Of a stretch of DNA of 64,000 bases, positions 37,191 to 51,184 are shown in pieces; the first letter of the stretch is position 1; every line of letters starts with the position of its first letter. Position numbers and translations under genes: made by a program. Below the pieces are notes generated by a model. That model was not told the DNA's origin. It did not search any database and was given only the letters and a program-made list of their open reading frames with translations. This DNA comes from Antitrichia curtipendula (lineage: Eukaryota > Streptophyta > Bryopsida > Hypnales > Leucodontaceae): positions 15,314,001 to 15,378,000 of the forward strand of contig OX579637.1 of assembly GCA_951230915.1 (NCBI GenBank), given 5' to 3'.

Positions 37191-39188
37191 ATGACATTTG
37201 ATGTTTGACACCATTAATGTACAGCTTGGACTTATTCTATATTCTTTTGAATGGACGTGCGACTGGATTGCAATTACATATCAAATTAATATTTGTGGGC
37301 ATTTAAATACTTGAGGGTAACTATTTGCAACTTGTACGATTTGTGTGAAGTCTCTTTCAAAATGAAATTCTATGACATTTGATGTTTGACACCATTAAAG
37401 TACAGATTGGACCTTATTCTCTATTTTTTGGAATTGACGTGCGATTGGATTGCAATTACATATCAAATTAATATTTGTGCGCATTTAAGTACTTGAGGGT
37501 AACTATTTGCAACTTGTACGATTTGTGTGAAGTCTCTTTCAAAATGAAATTCTATGACATTTGATGTTTGACACCATTAATGTACAGCTTGGACTTATTC
37601 TATATTCTTTTGAATGGACGTGCGACTGGATTGCAATTACATATCAAATTAATATTTGTGGGCATTTAAATACTTGAGGGTAACTATTTGCAACTTGTAC
37701 GATTTGTGTGAAGTCTCTTTCAAAATGAAATTCTATGACATTTGATGTTTGACACCATTAAAGTACAGATTGGACCTTATTCTCTATTTTTTGGAATTGA
37801 CGTGCGATTGGATTGCAATTAATTATCAAATTAATATTTGTGGGCATTTAGGTACTTGAGGGTAACTATTTGCAACTTGTACGATTTGTGTGAAGTCTCT
37901 TTCAAAATGAAATTCTATGACATTTGATGTTTGACACCATTAATGTACAGGTTGGACTTACTCTATATTCTTTTGAATGGACGTGCGATTGGATTGCAAT
38001 TACATATCAAATTAGTATTTGTGGGCATTTAAGTACTTGAGGGTAACTATTTGCAACTTCTACGATTTGTGTGAAGTTTCCTTCAAAATGAAATTCTATG
38101 ACATTTGATGTTTGACACCATTAAAGTACAGATTGGACCTTATTCTCTATTCTTTGGAATTGACGTGCGATTGGATTGCAATTACATATCAAATTAATAT
38201 TTGTAGGCATTTAGGTACTTGAGGGTAACTATTTGCAACTTGTACGATTTGTCTGAAGTCTCTTTCAAAATGAAATTCTATGACATTTGATGTTTGACAC
38301 CATTAAAGTACAGGTTGGACCTTATTCTCTATTTTTTGGAATCGACGTGCGATTGGCTTGCAATTAATTATCAAATTAATATTTGTGCGCATTTAAGTAC
38401 TTGAGGGTAACTATTTGCAACTTGTACGATTTGTGTGAAGTCTCTTTCAAAATGAAATTCTATGACATTTGATGTTTGACACCATTAAAGTACAGATTGG
38501 ACCTTATTCTCTATTCTTTTGAATTGACGTGCGATTGGATTGCAATTACATATCCAATTAATATTTGTGGGCATTTAAGTACTTGAGGGTAACTATTTGC
38601 AACTTGTACGATTTGTGTGAAGTCTGTTTCAAACTGAAATTCTATGACATTTGATGTTTGACACCATTAAAGTACAGATTGGACCTTATTCTCTATTCTT
38701 TGGAATTGACGTGCGATTGGATTGCAATTACATATCAAATTAATATTTGTAGGCATTTAGGTACTTGAGGGTAACTATTTGCAACTTGTACGATTTGTCT
38801 GAAGTCTCTTTCAAAATGAAATTCTATGACATTTGATGTTTGACACCATTAATGTACAGGTTGGACTTATTCTATATTCTTTTGAATGGACGTGCGATTG
38901 GATTGCAATTACATATCAAATTAATATTTGTGGGCATTTAGATACTTGAGGGTAACTATTTGCAACTTGTACGATTTGTGTGAAGTCTCTTTCAAAATGA
39001 AATTCTATGACATTTGATGTTTGACACCATTAAAGTACAGATTGGACCTTATTCTCTATTTTTTGGAATTGACGTGCGATTGGCTTGCAATTAATTATCA
39101 AATTAATATTTGTGCGCATTTAAGTACTTGAGGGTAACTATTTGCAACTTGTACGATTTGTGTGAAGTCTCTTTCAAAATGAAATTCT

Positions 39189-41005
39189 ATGACATTTGAT
39201 GTTTGACACCATTAAAGTACAGATTGGACCTTATTCTCTATTTTTTGGAATTGACGTGCGATTGGATTGCAATTACATATCAAATTAATATTTGTGGGCA
39301 TTGAAGTACTTGAGGGTAACTATTTGCAACTTGTACGATTTGTGTGAAGTCTCTTTCAAAATGAAATTCTATGACATTTGATGTTTGACACCATTAATGT
39401 ACAGCTTGGACTTATTCTATATTCTTTTGAATGGACGTGCGATTGGATTGCAATTACATATCAAATTAATATTTGTGGGCATTTAAATACTTGAGGGTAA
39501 CTATTTGCAACTTGTACGATTTGTGTGAAGTCTCTTTCAAAATGAAATTCTATGACATTTGATGTTTGACACCATTAAAGTACAGATTGGACCTTATTCT
39601 CTATTTTTTGGAATTGACGTGCGATTGGATTGCAATTAATTATCAAATTAATATTTGTGGGCATTTAGGTACTTGAGGGTAACTATTTGCAACTTGTACG
39701 ATTTGTGTGAAGTCTCTTTCAAAATGAAATTCTATGACATTTGATGTTTGACACCATTAATGTACAGGTTGGACTTACTCTATATTCTTTTGAATGGACG
39801 TGCGATTGGATTGCAATTACATATCAAATTAGTATTTGTGGGCATTTAAGTACTTGAGGGTAACTATTTGCAACTTCTACGATTTGTGTGAAGTTTCCTT
39901 CAAAATGAAATTCTATGACATTTGATGTTTGACACCATTAAAGTACAGATTGGACCTTATTCTCTATTCTTTGGAATTGACGTGCGATTGGATTGCAATT
40001 ACATATCAAATTAATATTTGTAGGCATTTAGGTACTTGAGGGTAACTATTTGCAACTTGTACGATTTGTCTGAAGTCTCTTTCAAAATGAAATTCTATGA
40101 CATTTGATGTTTGACACCATTAATGTACAGGTTGGACTTATTCTATATTCTTTTGAATGGACGTGCGATTGGATTGCAATTACATATCAAATTAATATTT
40201 GTGGGCATTTAGATACTTGAGGGTAACTATTTGCAACTTGTACGATTTGTGTGAAGTCTCTTTCAAAATGAAATTCTATGACTTTTGATGTTTGACACCA
40301 TTAAAGTACAGGTTGAACCTTATTCTCTATTTTTTGGAATTGACGTGCGATTGGCTTGCAATTAATTATCAAATTAATATTTGTGCGCATTTAAGTACTT
40401 GAGGGTAACTATTTGCAACTTGTACGATTTGTGTGAAGTCTCTTTCAAAATGAAATTCTATGACATTTGATGTTTGACACCATTAAAGTACAGATTGGAC
40501 CTTATTCTCTATTCTTTTGAATTGACGTGCGATTGGATTGCAATTACATATCCAATTAATATTTGTGGGCATTTAAGTACTTGAGGGTAACTATTTGCAA
40601 CTTGTACGATTTGTGTGAAGTCTGTTTCAAACTGAAATTCTATGACATTTGATGTTTGACACCATTAAAGTACAGATTGGACCTTATTCTCTATTCTTTG
40701 GAATTGACGTGCGATTGGATTGCAATTACATATCAAATTAATATTTGTAGGCATTTAGGTACTTGAGGGTAACTATTTGCAACTTGTACGATTTGTCTGA
40801 AGTCTCTTTCAAAATGAAATTCTATGACATTTGATGTTTGACACCATTAAAGTACAGATTGGACCTTATTCTCTATTTTTTGGAATTGACGTGCGATTGG
40901 ATTGCAATTACATATCAAATTAATATTTGTGCGCATTTAAGTACTTGAGGGTAACTATTTGCAACTTGTACGATTTTTGTGAAGTCTCTTTCAAAATGAA
41001 ATTGT
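39189..41005. repeat. Ten units between the two large copies
   Basis: It starts with a GGGCATTGAAG unit (39189) and then repeats earlier types. A unit with GGACTTACTCTAT lies at 39734; this marker recurs at 37917, 43187 and 46640 (spacings 10, 19 and 19 units). Six units 39734-40823 parallel 43187-44276. Private changes include GACTTTTGATG and GGTTGAACC in the unit at 40278. Confidence 0.88.
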
Positions 41006-44000
41006 ATGACATTTGATGTTTGACACCATTAAAGTACAGATTGGACCTTATTCTCTATTTTTTGGAATTGACGTGCGATTGGATTGCAATTACATATCAA
41101 TTTAATATTTGTGGGCATTTAGGTATTTGAGGGTAACTATTTGCAACTTGTACGATTTGTATAAAGTCTCTTTCAAAATGAAATTCTATGACATTTGATG
41201 TTTGACACCATTAAAGTACAGATTGGACCTTATTCTATATTCTTTTGAATGGACGTGCGATTGGATTGCAATTACATATCAAATTAATATTTGTGGGCAT
41301 TTAGATACTTGAGGGTAACTATTTGCAACTTGTACGATTTGTGTGAAGTCTGTTTCAAACTGAAATTCTATGACATTTGATGTTTGACACCATTAAAGTA
41401 GAGGTTGGACCTTATTCTGTATTCTTTTGAATGGACGTGCGATTGGATTGCAATTACATATCAAATTAATATTTGTGGGCATTTAAATACTTGAGGGTAA
41501 CTATTTGCAACTTGTACGATTTGTGTGAAGTCTCTTTCAAAATGAAATTCTATGACATTTGATGTTTGACACCATTAATGTACAGGTTGGATTTATTCTA
41601 TATTCTTTTGAATGGACGTGCGATTGGATTGCAATTACATATCAAATTAATATTTGTGGGCATTTAAGTACTTGAGGGTAACTATTTGCAACTTGTACGA
41701 TTTGTGTGAAGTCTCTTTCAAAATGAAATTCTATGACATTTGATGTTTGACACCATTAAAGTACAGATTGGACCTTATTCTCTATTTTTTGGAATTGACG
41801 TGCGATTGGATTGCAATTACATATCAAATTAATATTTGTGCGCATTTAAGTACTTGAGGGTAACTATTTGCAACTTGTACGATTTTTGTGAAGTCTCTTT
41901 CAAAATGAAATTGTATGACATTTGATGTTTGACACCATTAAAGTACAGATTGGACCTTATTCTCTATTTTTTGGAATTGACGTGCGATTGGATTGCAATT
42001 ACATATCAAATTAATATTTGTGGGCATTTAGGTACTTGAGGGTAACTATTTGCAACTTGTACGATTTGTCTGAAGTCTCTTTCAAAATGAAATTCTATGA
42101 CATTTGATGTTTGACACCATTAAAGTACAGGTTGGACCTTATTCTATATTCTTTTGAATGGACGTGCGATGGGATTGCAATTACATATCCAATTAATATT
42201 TGTGGGCATTTAAGTACTTGAGGGTAACTATTTGCAACTTGTACGATTTGTGTGAAGTCTGTTTCAAACTGAAATTCTATGACATTTGATGTTTGACACC
42301 ATTAAAGTACAGATTGGACCTTATTCTCTATTCTTTGGAATTGACGTGCGATTGGATTGCAATTACATATCAAATTAATATTTGTGGGCATTTAGGTATT
42401 TGAGGGTAACTATTTGCAACTTGTACGATTTGTGTGAAGTCTCTTTCAAAATGAAATTCTATGACATTTGATGTTTGACACCATTAATGTACAGCTTGGA
42501 CTTATTCTATATTCTTTTGAATGGACGTGCGATTGGATTGCAATTACATATCAAATTAATATTTGTGGGCATTTAAATACTTGAGGGTAACTATTTGCAA
42601 CTTGTACGATTTGTGTGAAGTCTCTTTCAAAATGAAATTCTATGACATTTGATGTTTGACACCATTAAAGTACAGATTGGACCTTATTCTCTATTTTTTG
42701 GAATTGACGTGCGATTGGATTGCAATTAATTATCAAATTAATATTTGTGGGCATTTAGGTACTTGAGGGTAACTATTTGCAACTTGTACGATTTGTGTGA
42801 AGTCTCTTTCAAAATGAAATTCTATGACATTTGATGTTTGACACCATTAATGTACAGCTTGGACTTATTCTATATTCTTTTGAATGGACGTGCGATTGGA
42901 TTGCAATTACATATCAAATTAATATTTGTGGGCATTTAAATACTTGAGGGTAACTATTTGCAACTTGTACGATTTGTGTGAAGTCTCTTTCAAAGAGAAA
43001 TTCTATGACATTTGATGTTTGACACCATTAAAGTACAGATTGGACCTTATTCTCTATTTTTTGGAATTGACGTGCGATTGGATTGCAATTAATTATCAAA
43101 TTAATATTTGTGGGCATTTAAGTACTTGAGGGTAACTATTTGCAACTTGTACGATTTGTGTGAAGTCTCTTTCAAAATGAAATTCTATGACATTTGATGT
43201 TTGACACCATTAATGTACAGGTTGGACTTACTCTATATTCTTTTGAATGGACGTGCGATTGGATTGCAATTACATATCAAATTAGTATTTGTGGGCATTT
43301 AAGTACTTGAGGGTAACTATTTGCAACTTCTACGATTTGTGTGAAGTTTCCTTCAAAATGAAATTCTATGACATTTGATGTTTGACACCATTAAAGTACA
43401 GATTGGACCTTATTCTCTATTCTTTGGAATTGACGTGCGATTGGATTGCAATTACATATCAAATTAATATTTGTAGGCATTTAGGTACTTGAGGGTAACT
43501 ATTTGCAACTTGTACGATTTGTCTGAAGTCTCTTTCAAAATGAAATTCTATGACATTTGATGTTTGACACCATTAATGTACAGGTTGGACTTATTCTATA
43601 TTCTTTTGAATGGACGTGCGATTGGATTGCAATTACATATCAAATTAATATTTGTGGGCGTTTAGATACTTGAGGGTAACTATTTGCAACTTGTACGATT
43701 TGTGTGAAGTCTCTTTCAAAATGAAATTCTATGACATTTGATGTTTGACACCATTAAAGTACAGGTTGGACCTTATTCTCTATTTTTTGGAATTGACGTG
43801 CGATTGGCTTGCAATTAATTATCAAATTAATATTTGTGCGCATTTAAGTACTTGAGGGTAACTATTTGCAACTTGTACGATTTGTGTGAAGTCTCTTTCA
43901 AAATGAAATTCTATGACATTTGATGTTTGACACCATTAAAGTACAGATTGGACCTTATTCTCTATTCTTTTGAATTGACGTGCGATTGGATTGCAATTAC

Positions 44001-47000
44001 ATATCCAATTAATATTTGTGGGCATTTAGATACTTGAGGGTAACTATTTGCAACTTGTACGATTTGTGTGAAGTCTGTTTCAAACTGAAATTCTATGACA
44101 TTTGATGTTTGACACCATTAAAGTACAGATTGGACCTTATTCTCTATTCTTTGGAATTGACGTGCGATTGGATTGCAATTACATATCCAATTAATATTTG
44201 TGGGCATTTAAGTACTTGAGGGTAACTATTTGCAACTTGTACGATTTGTCTGAAGTCTCTTTCAAAATGAAATTCTATGACATTTGATGTTTGACACCAT
44301 TAATGTACAGGTTGGACTTATTCTATATTCTTTTGAATGGACGTGCGATTGGATTGCAATTACATATCAAATTAATATTTGTGGGCATTTAGATACTTGA
44401 GGGTAACTATTTGCAACTTGTACGATTTGTGTGAAGTCTCTTTCAAAATGAAATTCTATGACATTTGATGTTTGACACCATTAAAGTACAGATTGGACCT
44501 TATTCTCTATTTTTTGGAATTGACGTGCGATTGGCTTGCAATTAATTATCAAATTAATATTTGTGCGCATTTAAGTACTTGAGGGTAACTATTTGCAACT
44601 TGTACGATTTGTGTGAAGTCTCTTTCAAAATGAAATTCTATGACACTTGATGTTTGACACCATTAAAGTACAGATTGGACCTTATTCTCTATTTTTTGGA
44701 ATTGACGTGCGATTGGATTGCAATTACATATCAATTTCATATTTGTGGGCATTTAGGTATTTGAGAATAACTATTTGCAACTTGTACGATTTGTATAAAG
44801 TCTCTTTCAAAATGAAATTCTATGACATTTGATGTTTGACACCATTAAAGTACAGATTGGACCTTATTCTCTATTCTTTTGAATTGACGTGCGATTGGAT
44901 TGCAATTACATATCAAATTAATATTTGTGGGCATTTAAGTACTTGAGGGTAACTATTTGCAACTTGTACGATTTGTGTGAAGTCTCTTTCAAAATGAAAT
45001 TCTATGACATTTGATGTTTGACACCATTAAAGTACAGGTTGCACATTATTCTGTATTCTTTTGAATGGACATGCGATTGGATTGCAATTACATATCAAAT
45101 TAATATTTGTGGGCATTTAAATACTTGAGGGTAACTATTTGCAACTTGTACGATTTGTGTGAAGTCTCTTTCAAAATGAAATTCTATGACATTTGATGTT
45201 TGACACCATTAAAGTACAGGTTGGACCTTATTCTATATTCTTTTGAATGGACGTGCGATGGCATTGCAATTACTTATCCAATTAATATTTGTGGGCATTT
45301 AAGTACTTGAGGGTAACTATTTGCAACTTGTACGATTTGTGTGAAGTCTGTTTCAAACTGAAATTCTATGACATTTGATGTTTGACACCATTAAAGTACA
45401 GATTGGACCTTATTCTCTATTCTTTGGAATTGACGTGCGATTGGATTGCAATTACATATCAAATTAATATTTGTGGGCATTTAGGTATTTGAGGGTAACT
45501 ATTTGCAACTTGTACGATTTGTGTGAAGTCTCTTTCAAAATGAAATTCTATGACATTTGATGTTTGACACCATTAATGTACAGCTTGGACTTATTCTATA
45601 TTCTTTTGAATGGACGTGCGACTGGATTGCAATTACATATCAAATTAATATTTGTGGGCATTTAAATACTTGAGGGTAACTATTTGCAACTTGTACGATT
45701 TGTGTGAAGTCTCTTTCAAAATGAAATTCTATGACATTTGATGTTTGACACCATTAAAGTACAGATTGGACCTTATTCTCTATTTTTTGGAATTGACGTG
45801 CGATTGGATTGCAATTACATATCAAATTAATATTTGTGCGCATTTAAGTACTTGAGGGTAACTATTTGCAACTTGTACGATTTGTCTGAAGTCTCTTTCA
45901 AAATGAAATTCTATGACATTTGATGTTTGACACCATTAAAGTACAGGTTGGACCTTATTCTATATTCTTTTGAATGGACGTGCGATGGCATTGCAATTAC
46001 TTATCCAATTAATATTTGTGGGCATTTAAGTACTTGAGGGTAACTATTTGCAACTTGTACGATTTGTGTGAAGTCTGTTTCAAACTGAAATTCTATGACA
46101 TTTGATGTTTGACACCATTAAAGTACAGATTGGACCTTATTCTCTATTCTTTGGAATTGACGTGCGATTGGATTGCAATTACATATCAAATTAATATTTG
46201 TGGGCATTTAGGTATTTGAGGGTAACTATTTGCAACTTGTACGATTTGTGTGAAGTCTCTTTCAAAATGAAATTCTATGACATTTGATGTTTGACACCAT
46301 TAATGTACAGCTTGGACTTATTCTATATTCTTTTGAATGGACGTGCGACTGGATTGCAATTACATATCAAATTAATATTTGTGGGCATTTAAATACTTGA
46401 GGGTAACTATTTGCAACTTGTACGATTTGTGTGAAGTCTCTTTCAAAATGAAATTCTATGACATTTGATGTTTGACACCATTAAAGTACAGATTGGACCT
46501 TATTCTCTATTTTTTGGAATTGACGTGCGATTGGATTGCAATTAATTATCAAATTAATATTTGTGGGCATTTAGGTACTTGAGGGTAACTATTTGCAACT
46601 TGTACGATTTGTGTGAAGTCTCTTTCAAAATGAAATTCTATGACATTTGATGTTTGACACCATTAATGTACAGGTTGGACTTACTCTATATTCTTTTGAA
46701 TGGACGTGCGATTGGATTGCAATTACATATCAAATTAGTATTTGTGGGCATTTAAGTACTTGAGGGTAACTATTTGCAACTTCTACGATTTGTGTGAAGT
46801 TTCCTTCAAAATGAAATTCTATGACATTTGATGTTTGACACCATTAAAGTACAGATTGGACCTTATTCTCTATTCTTTGGAATTGACGTGCGATTGGATT
46901 GCAATTACATATCAAATTAATATTTGTAGGCATTTAGGTACTTGAGGGTAACTATTTGCAACTTGTACGATTTGTCTGAAGTCTCTTTCAAAATGAAATT

Positions 47001-47911
47001 CTATGACATTTGATGTTTGACACCATTAAAGTACAGGTTGGACCTTATTCTCTATTTTTTGGAATCGACGTGCGATTGGCTTGCAATTAATTATCAAATT
47101 AATATTTGTGCGCATTTAAGTACTTGAGGGTAACTATTTGCAACTTGTACGATTTGTGTGAAGTCTCTTTCAAAATGAAATTCTATGACATTTGATGTTT
47201 GACACCATTAAAGTACAGATTGGACCTTATTCTCTATTCTTTTGAATTGACGTGCGATTGGATTGCAATTACATATCCAATTAATATTTGTGGGCATTTA
47301 AGTACTTGAGGGTAACTATTTGCAACTTGTACGATTTGTGTGAAGTCTGTTTCAAACTGAAATTCTATGACATTTGATGTTTGACACCATTAAAGTACAG
47401 ATTGGACCTTATTCTCTATTCTTTGGAATTGACGTGCGATTGGATTGCAATTACATATCAAATTAATATTTGTAGGCATTTAGGTACTTGAGGGTAACTA
47501 TTTGCAACTTGTACGATTTGTCTGAAGTCTCTTTCAAAATGAAATTCTATGACATTTGATGTTTGACACCATTAATGTACAGGTTGGACTTATTCTATAT
47601 TCTTTTGAATGGACGTGCGATTGGATTGCAATTACATATCAAATTAATATTTGTGGGCATTTAGATACTTGAGGGTAACTATTTGCAACTTGTACGATTT
47701 GTGTGAAGTCTCTTTCAAAATGAAATTCTATGACATTTGATGTTTGACACCATTAAAGTACAGATTGGACCTTATTCTCTATTTTTTGGAATTGACGTGC
47801 GATTGGCTTGCAATTAATTATCAAATTAATATTTGTGCGCATTTAAGTACTTGAGGGTAACTATTTGCAACTTGTACGATTTGTGTGAAGTCTCTTTCAA
47901 AATGAAATTCT
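41006..47911. repeat. Large segmental duplication, right copy (about 6.9 kb)
   Basis: This is the partner of 32465-39188. Compared with it, this copy has two extra units near 42824-43186 and a different unit order at 46095-46276. Private changes I saw include TCTTTCAAAGAGAAATTC (about 42990), the only unit in which I noticed the 3' arm of the tail dyad broken. The left copy alone has TATTTGGAACTTG (about 33325). Confidence 0.94.
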
Positions 47912-48638
47912 ATGACATTTGATGTTTGACACCATTAAAGTACAGATTGGACCTTATTCTCTATTTTTTGGAATTGACGTGCGATTGGATTGCAATTAAT
48001 TATCAAATTAATATTTGTGGGCATTTAGGTACTTGAGGGTAACTATTTGCAACTTGTACGATTTGTGTGAAGTCTCTTTCAAAATGAAATTCTATGACAT
48101 TTGATGTTTGACACCATTAATGTACAGCTTGGACTTATTCTATATTCTTTTGAATGGACGTGCGATTGGATTGCAATTACATATCAAATTAATATTTGTG
48201 GGCATTTAAATACTTGAGGGTAACTATTTGCAACTTGTACGATTTGTGTGAAGTCTCTTTCAAAATGAAATTCTATGACATTTGATGTTTGACACCATTA
48301 AAGTACAGATTGGACCTTATTCTCTATTTTTTGGAATTGACGTGCGATTGGATTGCAATTAATTATCAAATTAATATTTGTGGGCATTTAGGTACTTGAG
48401 GGTAACTATTTGCAACTTGTACGATTTGTGTGAAGTCTCTTTCAAAATGAAATTCTATGACATTTGATGTTTGACACCATTAATGTACAGGTTGCACATT
48501 ATTCTGTATTCTTTTGAATGGACATGCGATTGGATTGCAATTACATATCAAATTAATATTTGTGGGCATTTAGATACTTGAGGGTAACTATTTGCAACTT
48601 GTACGATTTGTGTGAAGTCTCTTTCAAAATGAAATTCT
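47912..48638. repeat. Four units following the large duplication
   Basis: Units: AATTAATTATC/AGGTAC (47912), GCTTGGAC (48094), AATTAATTATC (48275) and a GGTTGCACATTATTC / GGACATGCG unit (48457). The last is unusual in having AATGTACAGG before GCACATT and TTTAGATAC after it, a combination suggesting a recombined unit. Confidence 0.86.
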
Positions 48639-50275
48639 ATGACATTTGATGTTTGACACCATTAAAGTACAGATTGGACCTTATTCTCTATTTTTTGGAA
48701 TTGACGTGCGATTGGCTTGCAATTAATTATCAAATTAATATTTGTGCGCATTTAAGTACTTGAGGGTAACTATTTGCAACTTGTACGATTTGTGTGAAGT
48801 CTCTTTCAAAATGAAATTCTATGACATTTGATGTTTGACACCATTAAAGTACAGATTGGACCTTATTCTCTATTTTTTGGAATTGACGTGCGATTGGATT
48901 GCAATTACATATCAATTTAATATTTGTGGGCATTTAGGTATTTGAGAATAACTATTTGCAACTTGTACGATTTGTATAAAGTCTCTTTCAAAATGAAATT
49001 CTATGACATTTGATGTTTGACACCATTAAAGTACAGATTGGACCTTATTCTCTATTCTTTTGAATTGACGTGCGATTGGATTGCAATTACATATCCAATT
49101 AATATTTGTGGGCATTTAAGTACTTGAGGGTAACTATTTGCAACTTGTACGATTTGTGTGAAGTCTGTTTCAAACTGAAATTCTATGACATTTGATGTTT
49201 GACACCATTAAAGTACAGATTGGACCTTATTCTCTATTCTTTGGAATTGACGTGCGATTGGATTGCAATTACATATCAAATTAATATTTGTAGGCATTTA
49301 GGTACTTGAGGGTAACTATTTGCAACTTGTACGATTTGTCTGAAGTCTCTTTCAAAATGAAATTCTATGACATTTGATGTTTGACACCATTAATGTACAG
49401 CTTGGACTTATTCTATATTCTTTTGAATGGACGTGCGATTGGATTGCAATTACATATCAAATTAATATTTGTGGGCATTTAGATACTTGAGGGTAACTAT
49501 TTGCAACTTGTACGATTTGTGTGAAGTCTCTTTCAAAATGAAATTCTATGACATTTGATGTTTGACACCATTAAAGTACAGATTGGACCTTATTCTCTAT
49601 TTTTTGGAATTGACGTGCGATTGGCTTGCAATTAATTATCAAATTAATATTTGTGCGCATTTAAGTACTTGAGGGTAACTATTTGCAACTTGTACGATTT
49701 GTGTGAAGTCTCTTTCAAAATGAAATTCTATGACATTTGATGTTTGACACCATTAAAGTACAGATTGGACCTTATTCTCTATTTTTTGGAATTGACGTGC
49801 GATTGGATTGCAATTACATATCAATTTAATATTTGTGGGCATTTAGGTATTTGAGAATAACTATTTGCAACTTGTACGATTTGTATAAAGTCTCTTTCAA
49901 AATGAAATTCTATGACATTTGATGTTTGACACCATTAAAGTACAGATTGGACCTTATTCTCTATTCTTTTGAATTGACGTGCGATTGGATTGCAATTACA
50001 TATCAAATTAATATTTGTGGGCATTTAAGTACTTGAGGGTAACTATTTGCAACTTGTACGATTTGTGTGAAGTCTCTTTCAAAATGAAATTCTATGACAT
50101 TTGATGTTTGACACCATTAAAGTACAGGTTGCACATTATTCTGTATTCTTTTGAATGGACATGCGATTGGATTGCAATTACATATCAAATTAATATTTGT
50201 GGGCATTTAAATACTTGAGGGTAACTATTTGCAACTTGTACGATTTGTGTGAAGTCTCTTTCAAAATGAAATTCT
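48639..50275. repeat. Two runs of the Y cassette, 909 bp apart
   Basis: AATTAATTATC/GTGCGC units at 48639 and 49548 are each followed by a TTTGAGAATAAC / GTATAAAG unit (48821, 49730; GAGAATA at 48944 and 49853). The second run continues with CTTTTGAATTG and GGTTGCACATTATTC (50094), as at 25012, 27193, 35554 and 44458. The first run diverts to CATATCCAATTAAT and TTTGTAGGC units instead. Confidence 0.9.
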
Positions 50276-51184
50276 ATGACATTTGATGTTTGACACCATT
50301 AAAGTACAGATTGGACCTTATTCTGTATTCTTTTGAATTGACGTGCGATTGGCTTGCAATTAATTATCAAATTAATATTTGTGGGCATTTAAGTACTTGA
50401 GGGTAACTATTTGCAACTTGTACGATTTGTGTGAAGTCTGTTTCAAACTGAAATTCTATGACATTTGATGTTTGACACCATTAAAGTACAGATTGGACCT
50501 TATTCTCTATTTTTTGGAATTGACGTGCGATTGGATTGCAATTACATATCAAATTAATATTTGTGGGCGTTTAGGTACTTGAGGGTAACTATTTGCAACT
50601 TGTACGATTTGTGTGAAGTCTCTTTCAAACTGAAATTCTATGACATTTGATGTTTGACACCATTAAAGTACAGGTTGGACCTTATTCTGTATTCTTTTGA
50701 ATGGACGTGCGATTGGATTGCAATTACATATCAAACTAATGTTTGTGGGCATTTAAGTACTTGAGGGTAATTATTTGCAACTTGTACGATTTGTGTGAAG
50801 TCTCTTTCAAAATGAAATTCTATGACATTTGATGTTTGACACCATTAATGTACAGCTTGGACTTATTCTATATTCTTTTGAATGGACGTGCGATTGGATT
50901 GCAATTACATATCAAATTAATATTTGTGGGCATTTAAATACTTGAGGGTAACTATTTGCAACTTGTACGATTTGTGTGAAGTCTCTTTCAAAATGAAATT
51001 CTATGACATTTGATGTTTGACACCATTAAAGTAAAGATTGGACCTTATTCTCTATTTTTTGGAATTGACGTGCGATTGGATTGCAATTAATTATCAAATT
51101 AATATTTGTGGGCATTTAGGTACTTGAGGGTAACTATTTGCAACTTGTACGATTTGTGTGAAGTCTGTTTCAAAATGAAATTCT
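50276..51184. repeat. Five units leading into domain V
   Basis: These units carry several private changes: TGGGCGTTTAGGTAC with TTTCAAACTGAAA (50458), and TCAAACTAATGTTTG with GGGTAATTATTTGC (50640). The last two (50822, 51003) copy 32102-32464, including GTAAAGATTGG. The GGGTAATTATT change appears here first and then becomes regular in domain V. Confidence 0.87.

Larger units (their letters stand above)
32465..39188. repeat. Large segmental duplication, left copy (about 6.7 kb)
   Basis: Three collinear pieces match the right copy: 32465-34282 with 41006-42823 (offset 8541, ten units), 34464-37190 with 43368-46094 (offset 8904, fifteen units) and 37554-39188 with 46277-47911 (offset 8723, nine units). 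Shared rare markers include GTAGAGGTTGG (32857/41398), GCGATGGGATTGC, GGTTGGATTTATT, TGGGCGTTTAG (34752/43656), GACACTTGATG with GAGAATAAC, GCGATGGCATTGC, GCGACTGG and GGAATCGACG (38340/47063). The offsets change by whole units, so copies differ by in-phase gains and losses. Confidence 0.94.

Noticed and set aside
44647..44832. 61-codon open frame, same as at 35743
   Set aside because: This is the partner in the large duplication (offset 8904 bp). Its recurrence is explained by DNA duplication, not protein conservation.
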